This document shows, one piece after another, positions 9,523 to 18,428 of a DNA stretch of 64,000 bases. Under the pieces are notes generated by a model. That model searched no databases and was not told where the DNA came from. It saw nothing but the letters and a program-made list of their open reading frames with translations. The position numbers were made by a program, and so were the translations under genes. Within the stretch, counting starts at the first letter, position 1, and every line of letters begins with the position of its first letter. This DNA is from Leisingera aquimarina DSM 24565 (lineage in GTDB: Bacteria; Pseudomonadota; Alphaproteobacteria; Rhodobacterales; Rhodobacteraceae): assembly GCF_000473165.1 (NCBI RefSeq), contig NZ_KI421504.1, positions 3,669,061 through 3,733,060 of the forward strand, written 5' to 3'.

Positions 9523-10236
9523 TTGACGAAGACCACACGCACCGCCGTCATAACGGCCCATGGCCAGCCTTCCGACCCAGCTCCGGCAGAAGCAGCCCTG
9601 GCCGGTCTTGCGGCAGAGGTTGCGGCGCTTCTGCCGGATTGGGATGTGCGCTCTGCCACCCTCGCTACGCCTGGACGGCTGGAGCAGGAAATCTCCGAAG
9701 GCGCGGTGATCTACCCGTTTTTTATGTCGCAGGGATGGTTCACGGCCAAGGTTCTGCCCGACCGCCTGCAGGGCCGCAGCTACCGCATGGCCCCGCCTTT
9801 TGGTCTGGATGCTGCCCTTCCCGCCCTTGCGGCACAGGCCATCCGACAGACCGCAGAAAAGCTAAGCTGGCCGCTAACGGAAACGCATCTTCTGCTTGCC
9901 GCGCACGGCTCTGCCCGCGGCCCCAAGGCGGCAGAGGCCGCAGAGCATTTTGCAGCCCACCTGCGTCCTTTACTGCCCGGCTGCGCACTCTCGCCGGGCT
10001 ATGTGGAACAGCCCCCCCGGGTTGATGCAGCCGCAACACCCTTGCCCGCCCGTTCCATTTGCCTGCCATTCTTTGCCCAAGCCGGTGACCATGTGAAACA
10101 AGACATCCCCCAAGCGCTTGAGACTGCCGGTTTCCAAGGAATTTTACTGCCCGTCACGGGTGCGCTGCCCGGTATTCCCGCCTTGATCGCCGAAGCCATC
10201 CGCGTGGCAGCACTTGACCAAAGCGCAGGAGGGTGA
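9523..10236 (+). CDS. CbiX/sirohydrochlorin-chelatase-like protein
   Basis: A 237-residue protein with two half-domains, each opening with a chelatase-type histidine (VITAHGQ near the N-terminus; LLLAAHGSARG at about residue 127). This matches two-domain CbiX-like proteins that insert Co2+ or Fe2+ into sirohydrochlorin-type tetrapyrroles. The start is uncertain: the TTG at 9523 places the first strand in register with the family, but no strong ribosome binding site is visible. No cobalamin genes adjoin it. Confidence 0.7.
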   Translation: MTKTTRTAVITAHGQPSDPAPAEAALAGLAAEVAALLPDWDVRSATLATPGRLEQEISEGAVIYPFFMSQGWFTAKVLPDRLQGRSYRMAPPFGLDAALPALAAQAIRQTAEKLSWPLTETHLLLAAHGSARGPKAAEAAEHFAAHLRPLLPGCALSPGYVEQPPRVDAAATPLPARSICLPFFAQAGDHVKQDIPQALETAGFQGILLPVTGALPGIPALIAEAIRVAALDQSAGG

Positions 10237-10341
10237 GATTCCAGCCTTCCGGAAAGAAAAGCAAAATTTGGCCCTGACAGCGGCAAAACGCCTCTTGCAC
10301 CGGCCGCGGGCATATGATTAATCACTTTCTACACCACGGAT

Positions 10342-10415
10342 GGCGAGTTGGCGGAGTGGTGACGCAGCGGATTGCAAATCCGTGTACACCGGTTCGATTC
10401 CGGTACTCGCCTCCA
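10342..10415 (+). tRNA. tRNA-Cys (anticodon GCA), integration target
   Basis: A 74-nt cloverleaf with encoded CCA. Acceptor stem GGCGAGT (10342-10348) pairs with ACTCGCC (10405-10411); anticodon loop TTGCAAA gives GCA; T arm CCGGTTCGATTCCGG. Its 3' 47 nt are duplicated at 60,585, which identifies it as the attachment gene of the conjugative element. The complete copy here means the gene was restored on integration. Confidence 0.95.
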
Positions 10416-10416
10416 A
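10369..10416 (+). repeat. attL: 48-bp direct repeat (tRNA-Cys 3' end)
   Basis: Perfectly identical to 60,585-60,632. The identity starts at GGATTGCAAATCC in the anticodon arm and runs one base past the CCA; the flanking bases differ (C/T on the left, T/A on the right). The integrase gene lies 67 bp away and points at it. Confidence 0.95.
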
Positions 10417-10483
10417 TAAAATCAATGACTTGCGTCATCCTTACTCTCCTTCACTGCCATTTTTGAAACAACCTTTGAAACTT

Positions 10484-11515
10484 TCACGTTTCGGTCTTGC
10501 TTCGTTCCATTTGATTTCTTGCCTCTTGCGCCCGCTTCGCGAGTTCCCTTTGCCGGATAGGCCCACCATACTTTTTCAGCATCTCGACGCCTGAATGGCC
10601 GGTAACAGCCTTGACCATCTCGTCATCACATCCAGCGAGATACAGCTCGATCGTCGCATTTTTCCTGAGCCCGTGCGTTTTGTAGTAGCTCGCCTTCTCG
10701 TGCTTCATCTTCTTCTTGATGGTGCGCATTTCCTCCGCAACGATACGGTAGCTCACTGGTCGACCCTTGGCGTCGGTCACAACGGTGCCGTCCGTTCGTG
10801 CGAGCCCGTCGAGATGGGCTTTCAAGCGGTCGGTGAGCGGGATCCACAGCGGCTTGTCGGTTTTTCCCTGCGTGAAATCGAAACCTTCATCGGAGAAGTG
10901 CTCCCATTTCATCTTCACGACATCGCCAATGCGCTGGCCTGTTCCAACGCAAAGCTCATAGACCAGCCGTGCCCGCTTTGAAGCCAGCGCTTCAAACTCT
11001 GCGCGAACATCGTCCGGCCAGGGCTCCCAGCCGTCGCTCTGCTGCTTGAAGAGCGGAATGCCCTTCGCCGGATTGCCGTGCTCTTTCTTGATGAAGCCGA
11101 TCAACCGGGCGTGATTCATCAGGACGACCATGACTTGGACGAGATAATTGGCTTGCCGCCAATGATCCGCATTGGCCCTGTGCAATTCATAAATGTGATG
11201 GGTTTCGATCCTAGCCGGGTCTTTGTCGGCCCAGATCTCGCGAATGTGGCTGATATACCGCCGATAGTCGGATCTCGTCCGGGGCTTCAGCTTCTTGTAG
11301 GCGTCGCTTTCGTAGTAGCTGAGAATCAACGCCTCAAAATTGCGTTTCACCGGCGCAGGCGCTGGTTTTCCCTTCAGCAGGCGATTGTAGTGATCCCAAA
11401 ATTCCGGGGTGCCCGCTTCCTCGTGCATCATGACCGAGATACCGCGCGAACGCCGGATGAACCGGAGATACCCCCGGTCATTGTAGACGTATTTGGGCAA
11501 GCTTTTACGAGTCAT
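10484..11515 (-). CDS. int: Site-specific tyrosine recombinase (ICE integrase)
   Basis: A 343-residue phage-type integrase. A core-binding domain (~residues 55-145) precedes the catalytic domain, where R195 (GTGQRIGDV), K218, H281 and R284 (THGLRKN), H307 (GHSG) and nucleophile Y316 (KKYGG) are all present. It catalyses integration and excision between the tRNA-Cys repeats. Its start overlaps the stop of the upstream small gene by 4 bp (ATGA), implying coupling. Confidence 0.93.
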   Translation of the reverse strand: MTRKSLPKYVYNDRGYLRFIRRSRGISVMMHEEAGTPEFWDHYNRLLKGKPAPAPVKRNFEALILSYYESDAYKKLKPRTRSDYRRYISHIREIWADKDPARIETHHIYELHRANADHWRQANYLVQVMVVLMNHARLIGFIKKEHGNPAKGIPLFKQQSDGWEPWPDDVRAEFEALASKRARLVYELCVGTGQRIGDVVKMKWEHFSDEGFDFTQGKTDKPLWIPLTDRLKAHLDGLARTDGTVVTDAKGRPVSYRIVAEEMRTIKKKMKHEKASYYKTHGLRKNATIELYLAGCDDEMVKAVTGHSGVEMLKKYGGPIRQRELAKRAQEARNQMERSKTET

Positions 11516-11703
11516 TCGCCCATTCTCAGGTCACTGTTGAGAAAGTCGTCTGCCGCCTCTGGCGCGACCATGTTGGCATCGACGATGACACTGCCATCAG
11601 GCTTGATCTCAAATTTTGCCCGCTGCCAACCTGCCTCCCGCGCCTCGCGGATGAAGGCGGAGGCTGCCTGTCTCGCCTTTGTCTGTACACTTGCTTTGGT
11701 CAT
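11512..11703 (-). CDS. Small hypothetical protein coupled to integrase
   Basis: A 63-residue charged protein with no recognised domain. The ATG at 11703 follows GAGAGG. Its stop overlaps the integrase start, and it is transcribed with the Arc-like gene upstream. An excisionase or directionality role is possible from position but not shown by sequence. Confidence 0.65.
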   Translation of the reverse strand: MTKASVQTKARQAASAFIREAREAGWQRAKFEIKPDGSVIVDANMVAPEAADDFLNSDLRMGE

Positions 11704-11726
11704 ATGATCGACACCTCTCTTAATCG

Positions 11727-11921
11727 TTAACAACGCGCACTATCACCCTGATCCATATTGATATTTCCAACTGATCCGAGTGTGGACCTCCTGTCTTTCG
11801 CCGCGCGAATGGCGCGGATCACTTCTGAATTTTGGGAGTTTCCATTGCGATCTGACTCCGCCTTGATCCACTCTTTGAGCTCTTGCGGAAGCCGAAGTTG
11901 CATTGGTTTACGACTTTTCAT
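11727..11921 (-). CDS. Arc/MetJ-type ribbon-helix-helix protein
   Basis: A 64-residue protein beginning with an Arc-like strand (KPMQLRLPQELKEWI) followed by a helix with the Arc-type NSEVIRAI motif. Such proteins dimerise and bind operator DNA through the N-terminal beta ribbon. ATG at 11921 follows CTGGAGG. It is divergent from a second Arc-like gene with shared operator sequences between them, so it likely regulates integration genes. Confidence 0.75.
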   Translation of the reverse strand: MKSRKPMQLRLPQELKEWIKAESDRNGNSQNSEVIRAIRAAKDRRSTLGSVGNINMDQGDSARC

Positions 11922-12005
11922 GAAACGCCTCCAGGTTGAAACCACAACCTGTTAGTGGCACTTAGCCACTATTGCGTCAATTGCTTTTTATGGCACAGTG
12001 CCGTC
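11922..12005. promoter_or_regulatory. Divergent promoter/operator region between two Arc-like genes
   Basis: This 84-bp gap holds the inverted repeat AGTGGC-ACTTA-GCCACT and a second TGGCAC copy in ATGGCACAGTGCC just before the plus-strand start. The TGGCAC repetition is what a ribbon-helix-helix operator would look like. Promoter elements were not resolved by eye. Confidence 0.55.
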
Positions 12006-12344
12006 ATGCCAGAACAAAGCTCTCAAAATCAGGATAAATTCATTGTACGGCTGCCCGACGGTCTTCGCGATCGGATACGCCTCGCGGCTGAGGCCAACCA
12101 CCGCAGTATGAATGCTGAGGTCGTTGCCCTCCTCGAAGAAAACTATCCGGCTCCTGTGCCGGAAAACGTCACCGATCCTGCTGCAAGGCTTCTTTATTGG
12201 CTTGCCAAAAGAATACGACGCAGAACGCCCAAACCTGGTTCAGCGAGGGAGCGCCAGGCGGCGCTCTACGAAACAATCGCCAACGAGATAGTAACGCGGA
12301 TGGTCGCTATAGAGCGCGGCGATGCGAAGAACGAGCGCGGCTAA
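12006..12344 (+). CDS. Arc-family DNA-binding protein
   Basis: A 112-residue protein. The N-terminus (QDKFIVRLPDGLRDRIRLAA) and following SMNAEVVALLEE match the Arc ribbon-helix-helix fold. The rest is charged and alpha-helical. Start at the ATG at 12006; the 17-residue upstream extension is unlikely. It faces another Arc-like gene, and the helicase gene follows 21 bp later. Confidence 0.8.
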   Translation: MPEQSSQNQDKFIVRLPDGLRDRIRLAAEANHRSMNAEVVALLEENYPAPVPENVTDPAARLLYWLAKRIRRRTPKPGSARERQAALYETIANEIVTRMVAIERGDAKNERG

Positions 12345-12365
12345 GCACGCAGGAAAGAGCTCGAA

Positions 12366-15074
12366 TTGATTGAGTGGATTATTGGAACGGCCGTACTCGG
12401 CGGCTTGTTATTTGGTGGCAAAGGGCAGTCGAAAGACCCCGGCCCCAAATTGGCACGCACTAGCTTAAAGCTAGTGGAGCCAACGCTTTCAATAGCCAAA
12501 GACTCTGAATACTCCGCTTGGCGAGCAAAGTGGGAAGGCGCAGTTGACCCAGATAGATGGATCCCCAAAGGTGCAGCCGAGAACATTGTCCTACGCTTTC
12601 CACCATTTAAGAACGGGAGCGAAGAAGCTGAACCCACTTCGCAGCATCCACATTTTCAGAAGGCTCTTGCAAGGGAGTTCGATGCGGCCAACGCCGTTTT
12701 TGGCAAAAAACAGAAAGAGCGATTGAGCGAATTTTTTTCGTCAGTCGAGCGAAATCCTCTCACCGATGAGCAAATGGACTGCTGCATCTGCATGGACAAC
12801 GCGCTCCAAATCGTTGCCGCTGCAGGATCAGGGAAAACATCAACGATCGTTGCACGTGTTGGGTATGCGCTAAAGGAAGGCCTGGTCCCCCCTGAGGAGA
12901 TTTTGATTCTTGCGTTCAACCGATCCGTAAAGGACGAACTGGAAGCTCGCATCAAAGAGCGCCTTAGTGATTTTCCCAATGTTCAACGCATTAATGTAAA
13001 AACATTCAATGCTTTCGGCCTTGAGGTAATCGGAAAGAGCACCGGGCGAAAGCCAAGGTTGGCTGACTGGGTTGGGCCAGGCAAAGACGTTCAAGCCATC
13101 TCAGACATCGTGGAAGATATTCGCCAACGCGATCCCCGCTTCCGGCTTGACTGGGACCTGTTCAGAACGGTCTACGGTCGCGGCATCGATGAGTGGGACA
13201 ACCTCAAACAACCGCAAAGCGATGTGATAGGTAAAGGCAGCATTCCAACCGCAGACGGGAAACTGGTTAAGAGCCAAGAAGAGCGCATGATCTGCGATTT
13301 TCTCTTCTACCACGGCGTGCCGTATGAGTATGAACGAGCATACGAACACGACACTGCCACAGAAGAGCACTCCCAATACCATCCTGACTTCTATTACCCC
13401 CGCTTGCACCTCTACCACGAGCATTTTGCGCTAGACGCGGATGGCAAGGCACCGGCCCATTTTTCCGGCGACTATGTTTCGGGTGTCCTCTGGAAAAGGG
13501 AGCTACACGACGAAAAAGGAACCCAGCTATTCGAAACCACCTCGCATGGCTTGCGACACGGTAACGACCTAGATCGGCTGAAATCCGAACTAGAGAAACA
13601 CGGCGAGGTTCTAGAGTTCGACGAAAACCGCAAATCCACCGGCCAAGAGCCAATTCCAACCAAGCAACTAGCCTCGACGATCCGTGCTTTCCAGCAGCAT
13701 GTCAAAAGCAATGGACTGAGCCCGAGGGACTTGCACCAGAAGATTGCTGATCATGAGCGTGGCCACCGCGACCGGCTAACGCGCTTCGTTAAACTCTACG
13801 AAAGAGTCGCCGAGGAATGGCAGCAGCGTCTTGCTGTCGAAAACTGCATCGATTTCGATGACATGTTGCTCGATGCGATCAAGCACCTGAAAGAGGGAAC
13901 ATATCAAAGCCCCTTCAACATGGTTCTTGCGGACGAGTTTCAGGATGTTTCTCAGGCGAAGTTGCGTTTACTCAAAGCCCTCATAGGAAGCGCAGGGACT
14001 TCCGCAAGCTTGTGCGTTGTTGGCGACGACTGGCAAGGGATCAATCGTTTCGCTGGTGCCGATATTTCTGTCATGACCGGTTTCGACCGAACATTCCCGA
14101 ACGCCACACAGCTCACACTAAGCAAAACGTTCCGATGCCCTCAGGTTTTGTGCGAAGCATCGAGCGACTTCATCCAGAAGAACCCGATCCAAATAAAAAA
14201 GTCCGTTGAAACCACCAACACTTATGAAAGAGCCGGACTTCACACATTTGCAGCTGAGACGATGAGTGGTGCTCTTGAGCGCATCGAGAAAGATCTTAGG
14301 CAGCTGCATTGTGCCGCCAAAAATGGCCAGCTTGACGTTCCCAACGGCAACAAAATCACCATCATGCTCTTGGGCCGTTATCACAAGGATAAGCCCGCCA
14401 GCTTCAACAGTTGGAAGCGCGCCTATGGCGATCAACTTGAGCTCAGTTATTCTACTGCCCATGCCGCAAAAGGCCTCGAGGCTGACTATGTGATGCTTCT
14501 CAATGTCGCCGAAGGCTTGATGGGCTTTCCAAGCCAAATCGTTGACGACCCTGCATTGCAGCTCGCGATGCCAGAGCCCGATGACTTCCCACTGGCTGAG
14601 GAGCGCCGCCTTTTCTATGTTGCCCTGACACGCGCACGCCGACAAACGCGTATCTATACATTGCAGGACAAGCCTTCGCGTTTTGTTGTCGAGCTCGCCA
14701 AAGACGGCCACACCGAGATCAAAAGCGAAAAGGCTACGTTGAAGGTCTGCCCAAAATGCGGGGCTGGCACACTCAGCCAAAAGAACGGGCGATTTGGACC
14801 GTTTGAAGCGTGCAGCGCGCATCCAGAATGTGATTATACCAAGCGACTACTTTCGGTTGGTAGAGGCAGCGCTTCTGCGGTGAAATCCATTCGACTAAAT
14901 GACCCCATAGCTGAAGGGGCGAAATGCCCAACATGCAGTCAAGGCACCATGGTTCTCCGAATGGGGCCAGACGACAAACCGTTCCTTGGGTGCTCTTCCT
15001 TCCCTCGTTGTCGAACAACAGCACAAGTCACCAAACGGCAAAACGGGAACGGAAAAAGGGGTACTAGGCATTAG
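12366..15074 (+). CDS. UvrD/HelD-like superfamily 1 helicase with nuclease-like insert and C4 zinc fingers
   Basis: A 902-residue protein with a hydrophobic N-terminus (IIGTAVLGGLLFG), then SF1 helicase motifs: Walker A AAAGSGKTS (~150-158), Walker B LADEFQD (~521), motif III VVGDDWQGINRFAGAD, motif V TAHAAKGLEADYVML and motif VI FYVALTRARR. Between motifs Ia and II is an insert (~300-375) with spaced residues E...PDFYYP...YHEHF that resembles a restriction-endonuclease-like fold. Two topoisomerase-type C4 zinc fingers (CPKCGAG..., CPTCSQG...) end the protein. It starts at TTG 12366. Likely translocates on single-stranded DNA during transfer or repair; a defence role is possible. Confidence 0.85.
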   Translation: MIEWIIGTAVLGGLLFGGKGQSKDPGPKLARTSLKLVEPTLSIAKDSEYSAWRAKWEGAVDPDRWIPKGAAENIVLRFPPFKNGSEEAEPTSQHPHFQKALAREFDAANAVFGKKQKERLSEFFSSVERNPLTDEQMDCCICMDNALQIVAAAGSGKTSTIVARVGYALKEGLVPPEEILILAFNRSVKDELEARIKERLSDFPNVQRINVKTFNAFGLEVIGKSTGRKPRLADWVGPGKDVQAISDIVEDIRQRDPRFRLDWDLFRTVYGRGIDEWDNLKQPQSDVIGKGSIPTADGKLVKSQEERMICDFLFYHGVPYEYERAYEHDTATEEHSQYHPDFYYPRLHLYHEHFALDADGKAPAHFSGDYVSGVLWKRELHDEKGTQLFETTSHGLRHGNDLDRLKSELEKHGEVLEFDENRKSTGQEPIPTKQLASTIRAFQQHVKSNGLSPRDLHQKIADHERGHRDRLTRFVKLYERVAEEWQQRLAVENCIDFDDMLLDAIKHLKEGTYQSPFNMVLADEFQDVSQAKLRLLKALIGSAGTSASLCVVGDDWQGINRFAGADISVMTGFDRTFPNATQLTLSKTFRCPQVLCEASSDFIQKNPIQIKKSVETTNTYERAGLHTFAAETMSGALERIEKDLRQLHCAAKNGQLDVPNGNKITIMLLGRYHKDKPASFNSWKRAYGDQLELSYSTAHAAKGLEADYVMLLNVAEGLMGFPSQIVDDPALQLAMPEPDDFPLAEERRLFYVALTRARRQTRIYTLQDKPSRFVVELAKDGHTEIKSEKATLKVCPKCGAGTLSQKNGRFGPFEACSAHPECDYTKRLLSVGRGSASAVKSIRLNDPIAEGAKCPTCSQGTMVLRMGPDDKPFLGCSSFPRCRTTAQVTKRQNGNGKRGTRH

Positions 15075-15712
15075 TAGGCCACCCACTCATATCCGTGGTT
15101 GCCTTCGTGATCTTCCCATTCGACGCCGACGCCACGCCGCCAATTTGATGACGAACAGCGCCGTGACGGCAGAACCCATTGCGGGGCAGCAGCTGGTGTC
15201 GTGCGCTGCCAACCGAATTCGCCCTGCGTGCCATAGGTCCCGAGGCGCATATTGTAGCTCTCAGAACAATCATCGTCGCGACCACGTTCGCGATGGCTGT
15301 AGTGCCGAACATCCCAGACACGGATCGAGCGCACGAAATCGAATTCCAAGCTACTGATGTCGATATCGGCACCGCCTTCGACCACCTGTGCCAGAATGAC
15401 TTCGCCAAGTGTCTGGCCGATTTGGTTGCTGGCCTCCCAGATTTTAGGGGCTCTGCTTTGCAGGGGCGCACGTTCAGAAACACCCATCGGGCAACGCCAG
15501 ATTTGCAACGGCGGCTCAATCGGCCAGGGCGTGATCCGACGGATAAACACGGCGCGGGCATGGGCACATTCTGCGGACGCGGGCCACCCACCAGCCAAGC
15601 AAAGCAGAATGGCGCAGTCAACCTGATAGGCCTTTGCCGCTTGTGGAGCCACGGTTGAAAGCAGAGCCAAAGCAACTCCGGCAGTCCAATTCCTGATAAG
15701 TTTGTACCGCAT
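15071..15712 (-). CDS. Putative secreted protein of unknown function
   Basis: A 213-residue protein with a plausible signal peptide (KLIRNWTAGVALALLSTVAP...AKA). The mature part is rich in Trp, Arg and Cys with no recognised domain. It overlaps the convergent helicase gene by 4 bp. Start at the ATG at 15712; a TTG at 15721 would add three residues. Its position among transfer genes suggests an envelope role, which is inference. Confidence 0.6.
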   Translation of the reverse strand: MRYKLIRNWTAGVALALLSTVAPQAAKAYQVDCAILLCLAGGWPASAECAHARAVFIRRITPWPIEPPLQIWRCPMGVSERAPLQSRAPKIWEASNQIGQTLGEVILAQVVEGGADIDISSLEFDFVRSIRVWDVRHYSHRERGRDDDCSESYNMRLGTYGTQGEFGWQRTTPAAAPQWVLPSRRCSSSNWRRGVGVEWEDHEGNHGYEWVAY

Positions 15713-15870
15713 ATCAATCAATGCCTTTTGATTACATTATTGCATTATTGATACACTACCTCCAATCCCGACCTTCACACCATATGCGAGCATTGCGTTT
15801 GTGATGTTCGCGTGCGTTTTGTGGAATATATTCCGTAGAGCGGTTCCTATGATCTGGCCGAATACAGGCC

Positions 15871-16083
15871 ATGAAATTGAGGGAACAAGTAGGGCTAAAC
15901 ATCCGGAATCTAAGAAATTCCAAAGGTATGAGCCAAGAACAACTAGCTTTGGCTGCGGACGTGGACCGCAGCTACATCAGCGAGATCGAACTCGCCAAGA
16001 ATTCAGCATCAATCGATATTCTGGAGCAGATTGCGCTTGCCCTCGATGTTGCCCCAAAGGAATTGTTTAACGAGAGGGGCTAG
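15871..16083 (+). CDS. XRE-family helix-turn-helix regulator
   Basis: A 70-residue protein made almost entirely of a Cro/CI-type HTH: MSQEQLALAADVDRSYISEIE contains the turn and recognition helix (~residues 20-45). It is the right size for a controller protein or element repressor. A small gene follows 2 bp after its stop. Candidate targets are AT-rich palindromes before the virB and mob operons, but nothing ties it to them directly. Confidence 0.88.
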   Translation: MKLREQVGLNIRNLRNSKGMSQEQLALAADVDRSYISEIELAKNSASIDILEQIALALDVAPKELFNERG

Positions 16084-16085
16084 TT

Positions 16086-16286
16086 TTGCCCGAACTTGAG
16101 AGTGTTCGCACGACGGCCGAAGCCATCGGCCGTATTTCATGCATCAAAACAGGTGAAGAAATCGGCCTATTGTACCAGTGGGACAACGGTGAAACTCAGG
16201 CTGCATTATACGATGACAGCAATCCCATGACACCACACTGCTCAGATCCCCCCCTTGAACCGGACATAGGCGTAAAACGAGGATAG
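16086..16286 (+). CDS. Small hypothetical protein
   Basis: A 66-residue protein starting at TTG 16086, with GAGAGGGG upstream inside the end of the XRE gene. There is no known domain. The spacing indicates co-translation with the regulator. Confidence 0.5.
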   Translation: MPELESVRTTAEAIGRISCIKTGEEIGLLYQWDNGETQAALYDDSNPMTPHCSDPPLEPDIGVKRG

Positions 16287-16420
16287 AGGCCGGAGTTATT
16301 TGCACAGTATCCCAAGTGGCGATCCTAGAGCCCGAAGCATCGCGGCTATCCGCAGAATTGCCAACCTTGAACTTGTTGCTTTGTTACGAGTAGCGTCGCG
16401 ACTAGGTGGGAGGTGCTGAC

Positions 16421-17503
16421 GTGCATAAAAATAAATACCAAAGCCACGAAGAAAAGTCTGGAAATGTCTGGCTGAACATCTGGGATGAGACCGGCTCCCA
16501 TCCGCAAGGCAGTATTGAAGTCGAAGGTGACACAGCTTCAGGCTATCGGATAATTAGACGAGGAAGCCTTCTTGGTAAGGGCCTCACCGGCTTAAGTAGA
16601 ATTGTTCTCGGTGACGCAGGCGTCTATTTTGAGAAACGAAAAGATGCTGAAAACTTCTCTCTTGTTCTTGCAATGCATTTCAGTGGCGATTTGCCGTCTA
16701 AAGAACTTTTGGATCCGGCGATTTTCAATGGCTTTCAATCTGGTCGGCTTAAATTTTCGAAAGCTCGAACCGACCTATTTTGGAGCGGGATATCTCATGT
16801 AGACCCAACGCAGGGGTGGAAAGAGCTTGACCCGGAGCAATTTCTTGAAAAGCTTCCCTACGCTAGCGAACCATTGCCGCGAGACGACGAAGACGAACTC
16901 GACATGCGTGGCTACGATATTTCCGAGGCTGCAGAAGCCGTTTTAGACTTCTATGAACGCTCGTTTCTCACCGAAAACGTTGAGCTTCCGCTTCATCAGG
17001 TGGTGGCCGATGTCTTAAAAATCAAAGCTGAGGATCATTGCGAGATCGCAGCTGAAGACCGTGGCTACGTCACGCTCCTGGCTTTGTCGATGCTGCGCGA
17101 CGAAATCCCCGTGGGCTGGATTTTCCCTACCGCGAGTGATGAAGTCGAGAGACTCATTCCTCGCTTGTGGGCGTCCTTGCCAAACGACGTCAAAGCATAC
17201 ATTGCAGAATGCGAAACCGAAGCTAGCCTCGCTCGCGAGCACGCTAACAAAGTTCAAGCGGTAAAGGATAAGATCGTTTCGCATTTGCCAACCGCACTAG
17301 CTGAAGACGATTGGGAAGTGCGAACGCGGGTGAACTGCTGTGCGGGTCACCTAATTGAGGTGATGGAGGGGAGAACTGGACCGCCCACACATAGTGAGCC
17401 AGACTATGTAATCCTGATGAAAGAGTTCACTGAGAAAGCGCTTGCCAACGAGGACAATGCTGCTGAATGGCTGGCGAATAATCTGAGGAGCTTAATGCGG
17501 TAG
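16421..17503 (+). CDS. Hypothetical protein, 360 residues
   Basis: I recognise no family. The first third is beta-rich (GNVWLNIWDETG, GYRIIRRGSLLG), the middle is acidic (PRDDEDELDMRG) and the C-terminal half is alpha-helical. There are no membrane segments. GTG at 16421 is preferred over an upstream GTG at 16406 because GGGAGG lies 7 nt before it. It is a single gene between the XRE unit and the virB region; it could be cargo (defence or stress) or a transfer accessory. Confidence 0.6.
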   Translation: MHKNKYQSHEEKSGNVWLNIWDETGSHPQGSIEVEGDTASGYRIIRRGSLLGKGLTGLSRIVLGDAGVYFEKRKDAENFSLVLAMHFSGDLPSKELLDPAIFNGFQSGRLKFSKARTDLFWSGISHVDPTQGWKELDPEQFLEKLPYASEPLPRDDEDELDMRGYDISEAAEAVLDFYERSFLTENVELPLHQVVADVLKIKAEDHCEIAAEDRGYVTLLALSMLRDEIPVGWIFPTASDEVERLIPRLWASLPNDVKAYIAECETEASLAREHANKVQAVKDKIVSHLPTALAEDDWEVRTRVNCCAGHLIEVMEGRTGPPTHSEPDYVILMKEFTEKALANEDNAAEWLANNLRSLMR

Positions 17504-17650
17504 CTGGACCCGGCCAGCGGTAGCGAATTTCCCTAAGACACGCTTCAACGCAAACGGCGAATTGCAATCTACGGAAAAGTGCTCGCAACTCAGCGTTCGC
17601 GACCTTCGCCGCTTTAGTGAACGACAGCTTTCTCTACATGAGGGCTGATT

Positions 17651-17938
17651 TCAATTCCTCATGTCGTCCAGGAACTCCAGAACGCGCGCATAGTCTCCAC
17701 TGACCTCGCGCGCTTGTTCGAAGACCTCTCGCCGCTGCTGATCCAGGCAACGGAAGTAGCGCTCGACATCGGTAAAATACGTCTCCGCATCGTGCCTCAA
17801 CAGGTCAGCATAGGCCCGCACGTCGTCGGCATTGGTTGGCATCCAAGGCGGCGTAGGCGGCACACAAGTGCCCGCAATCGCGGCAGATCCCCAGCTCACA
17901 ACGACCATAACCGCCCATGTTCGTTTCAAAATCGCCAT
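17651..17938 (-). CDS. Small secreted protein upstream of virB
   Basis: A 95-residue protein with a signal peptide (MAILKRTWAVMVVVSWGSAAIAG). The mature form is helical with two cysteines. It is divergent from the virB operon and shares the intergenic region holding the AT-rich palindrome. Probably a periplasmic accessory protein of the transfer apparatus, by position only. Confidence 0.6.
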   Translation of the reverse strand: MAILKRTWAVMVVVSWGSAAIAGTCVPPTPPWMPTNADDVRAYADLLRHDAETYFTDVERYFRCLDQQRREVFEQAREVSGDYARVLEFLDDMRN

Positions 17939-18022
17939 ATTATCTTGGCTCAGCCACTCCGTTGCAGTAAATTTGTTTCAACGCATGAAGGGCGCAATAT
18001 CGCAAATTGCACCTATTGATTG

Positions 18023-18038
18023 CAAGATTATAATATTG
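18023..18038. promoter_or_regulatory. AT-rich palindromic operator candidate before the virB operon
   Basis: CAAGATTATAATATTG differs at one base from the perfect palindrome CAATATTATAATATTG found upstream of mobC at 38,703-38,718. It lies 37-52 bp before the first gene of the transfer operon, where a regulator would act. Confidence 0.55.
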
Positions 18039-18074
18039 TATCGGTTGGGTAGTCCATGAGGGACTGCCGGGCCA

Positions 18075-18428
18075 ATGCACAATTCTGCAAGGCTCGATCC
18101 TATGAATTTGATGCAAGACGCCCCCAATGTTGTCAGTGAAGACGGGCTGCGCACGCTGCTTGCCGAGGGTCATTCGGCGGATGTTGTGTGCCGGGTTACG
18201 CCCAAACGTACAGGTGCTCAGTGGTCCGGAGTTTGGACCGTGCATTGCGTCTCGCCAGATGGCGAGACGCGTCGCCTGCTCGTCACTGCACGCAACAACA
18301 TGGCTGCCCGAGAATTCAAGACAATCAACGGCTTATCCAGCTTCCTGGCTGGCCTTGGCGTTTCGATCGTCTCGATCCCCATGCTCGAAGGCAAGATCGC
18401 CTCGCACAAATTGGAAGACGCAGGCTAA
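18075..18428 (+). CDS. Hypothetical protein at the head of the virB operon
   Basis: A 117-residue soluble protein with no recognised domain. The ATG at 18075 is taken as start, but the ATG at 18102 is better placed relative to an AAGG and may be the real one. It overlaps the virB1 frame. First gene of the type IV secretion operon, so possibly regulatory. Confidence 0.6.
   Translation: MHNSARLDPMNLMQDAPNVVSEDGLRTLLAEGHSADVVCRVTPKRTGAQWSGVWTVHCVSPDGETRRLLVTARNNMAAREFKTINGLSSFLAGLGVSIVSIPMLEGKIASHKLEDAG

Noticed and set aside
18127..18354. virB1 starting at 18127
   Set aside because: That would nearly bury the upstream 117-residue gene and add about 100 Arg/Ser-rich residues before the signal peptide.
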